Positions 63,911 through 64,000 of a DNA stretch of 64,000 nt are shown in pieces (position 1 is the first letter of the stretch; the number at the start of each line of letters is the position of its first letter). Where the stretch lies: positions 62,001 to 126,000 of the forward strand of contig JAVJQK010000122.1 of the NCBI GenBank assembly GCA_040218145.1. Reading direction: 5' to 3'. A program made the position numbers and the translations under genes. Source of the stretch: Sandaracinaceae bacterium (GTDB taxonomy: Bacteria > Myxococcota_A > Polyangia > Polyangiales > Sandaracinaceae). The notes beneath the pieces are model-generated. The model saw nothing but the letters and a program-made list of their open reading frames with translations. It had not been told where the DNA came from and made no database searches.

Positions 63911-64000
63911 ATGCTCCGCTCCCTCCGACTCCCGCTCCTCCTCTCCGCCGTCAGCGCCATCGGCTGCGCGCCCGACACCTCTCCCACCGAGGTCGACGTC
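63911..64000 (+). CDS. Lipoprotein, 3' end outside window
   Basis: The frame starts with ATG at 63911 and runs out at the window edge. The first 30 residues form a signal peptide with lipobox (LSAVSAIGC, Cys19), followed by a short Asp/Thr/Pro-rich stretch. The downstream part is unknown. Upstream (63650-63910) I see no other gene; GC-rich inverted segments there may be promoter or terminator. Confidence 0.65.
   Translation, partial: MLRSLRLPLLLSAVSAIGCAPDTSPTEVDV

Overview
The window is a very GC-rich chromosome segment with dense genes, short intergenic gaps and strong third-position GC bias. The gene content points to a myxobacterium-like member of the Myxococcota, most likely Polyangiales/Sandaracinaceae-type. 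It has three Hanks-type Ser/Thr kinases (two with PEGA-like tails) plus a PP2C phosphatase, an AgmX/PglI-type envelope protein, and about a dozen lipoproteins with Asp/Gly/Ala-rich linkers and FG-GAP, SBBP, kelch or beta-helix domains. This assignment rests on gene families, not on a marker gene; no rRNA or tRNA gene was seen.

Layout. 1-2.9 kb: an edge-truncated ORF, two copies of an 81-bp palindromic element linked to a duplicated merR tail, then a fatty-acid desaturase/MerR pair behind a MerR-type promoter. 2.9-9.7 kb: a flippase-like/phosphatase fusion and two kinases. 9.8-14.7 kb: asnS, a lipoprotein, a cytochrome c, a quinone oxidoreductase and small proteins. 14.7-15.0 kb: a non-coding array of a 13-bp motif at exact 41-bp spacing. 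15.2-17.4 kb: a sugar transferase and a B12/radical SAM enzyme, translationally coupled. 17.5-26.6 kb: lipoproteins, a GT-C glycosyltransferase behind a second (about 42-bp) degenerate array, an SBBP lipoprotein coupled to a TPR protein, and a large FG-GAP lipoprotein. 26.6-33.8 kb: a VOC/TetR operon, a metallothionein, a PP2C phosphatase, a kelch lipoprotein and a kinase with a hexanucleotide-repeat linker and no ordinary start codon. 33.8-40.4 kb: DUF4013 and AgmX/PglI proteins, argG, a pseudo-protease, an esterase and a PEGA protein. 40.5-50.3 kb: a five-gene envelope-glycan cluster (FAD oxidoreductase, methyltransferase, GNAT, TPR-GT61, CgeB-like), a DUF2085 protein, a FdtA-type isomerase, and a response regulator/KaiC-like ATPase pair. 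50.3-64 kb: a Coq4-like/TetR pair, an ECF sigma-factor operon, outer-membrane-type proteins, a homocysteine methyltransferase, a FdtB-type aminotransferase, a VOC protein, an RluA gene broken by an amber codon, and several lipoproteins.

Themes. Envelope and surface functions dominate. Phospho-signalling is spread over kinases, a phosphatase and the response regulator/KaiC pair. The most unusual DNA is non-coding: the 41-bp interspaced array (14751-14996), the 42-bp array (19331-19484), and the duplicated palindromic element beside merR. Functions are inferred from motifs read by eye; no database search was possible.
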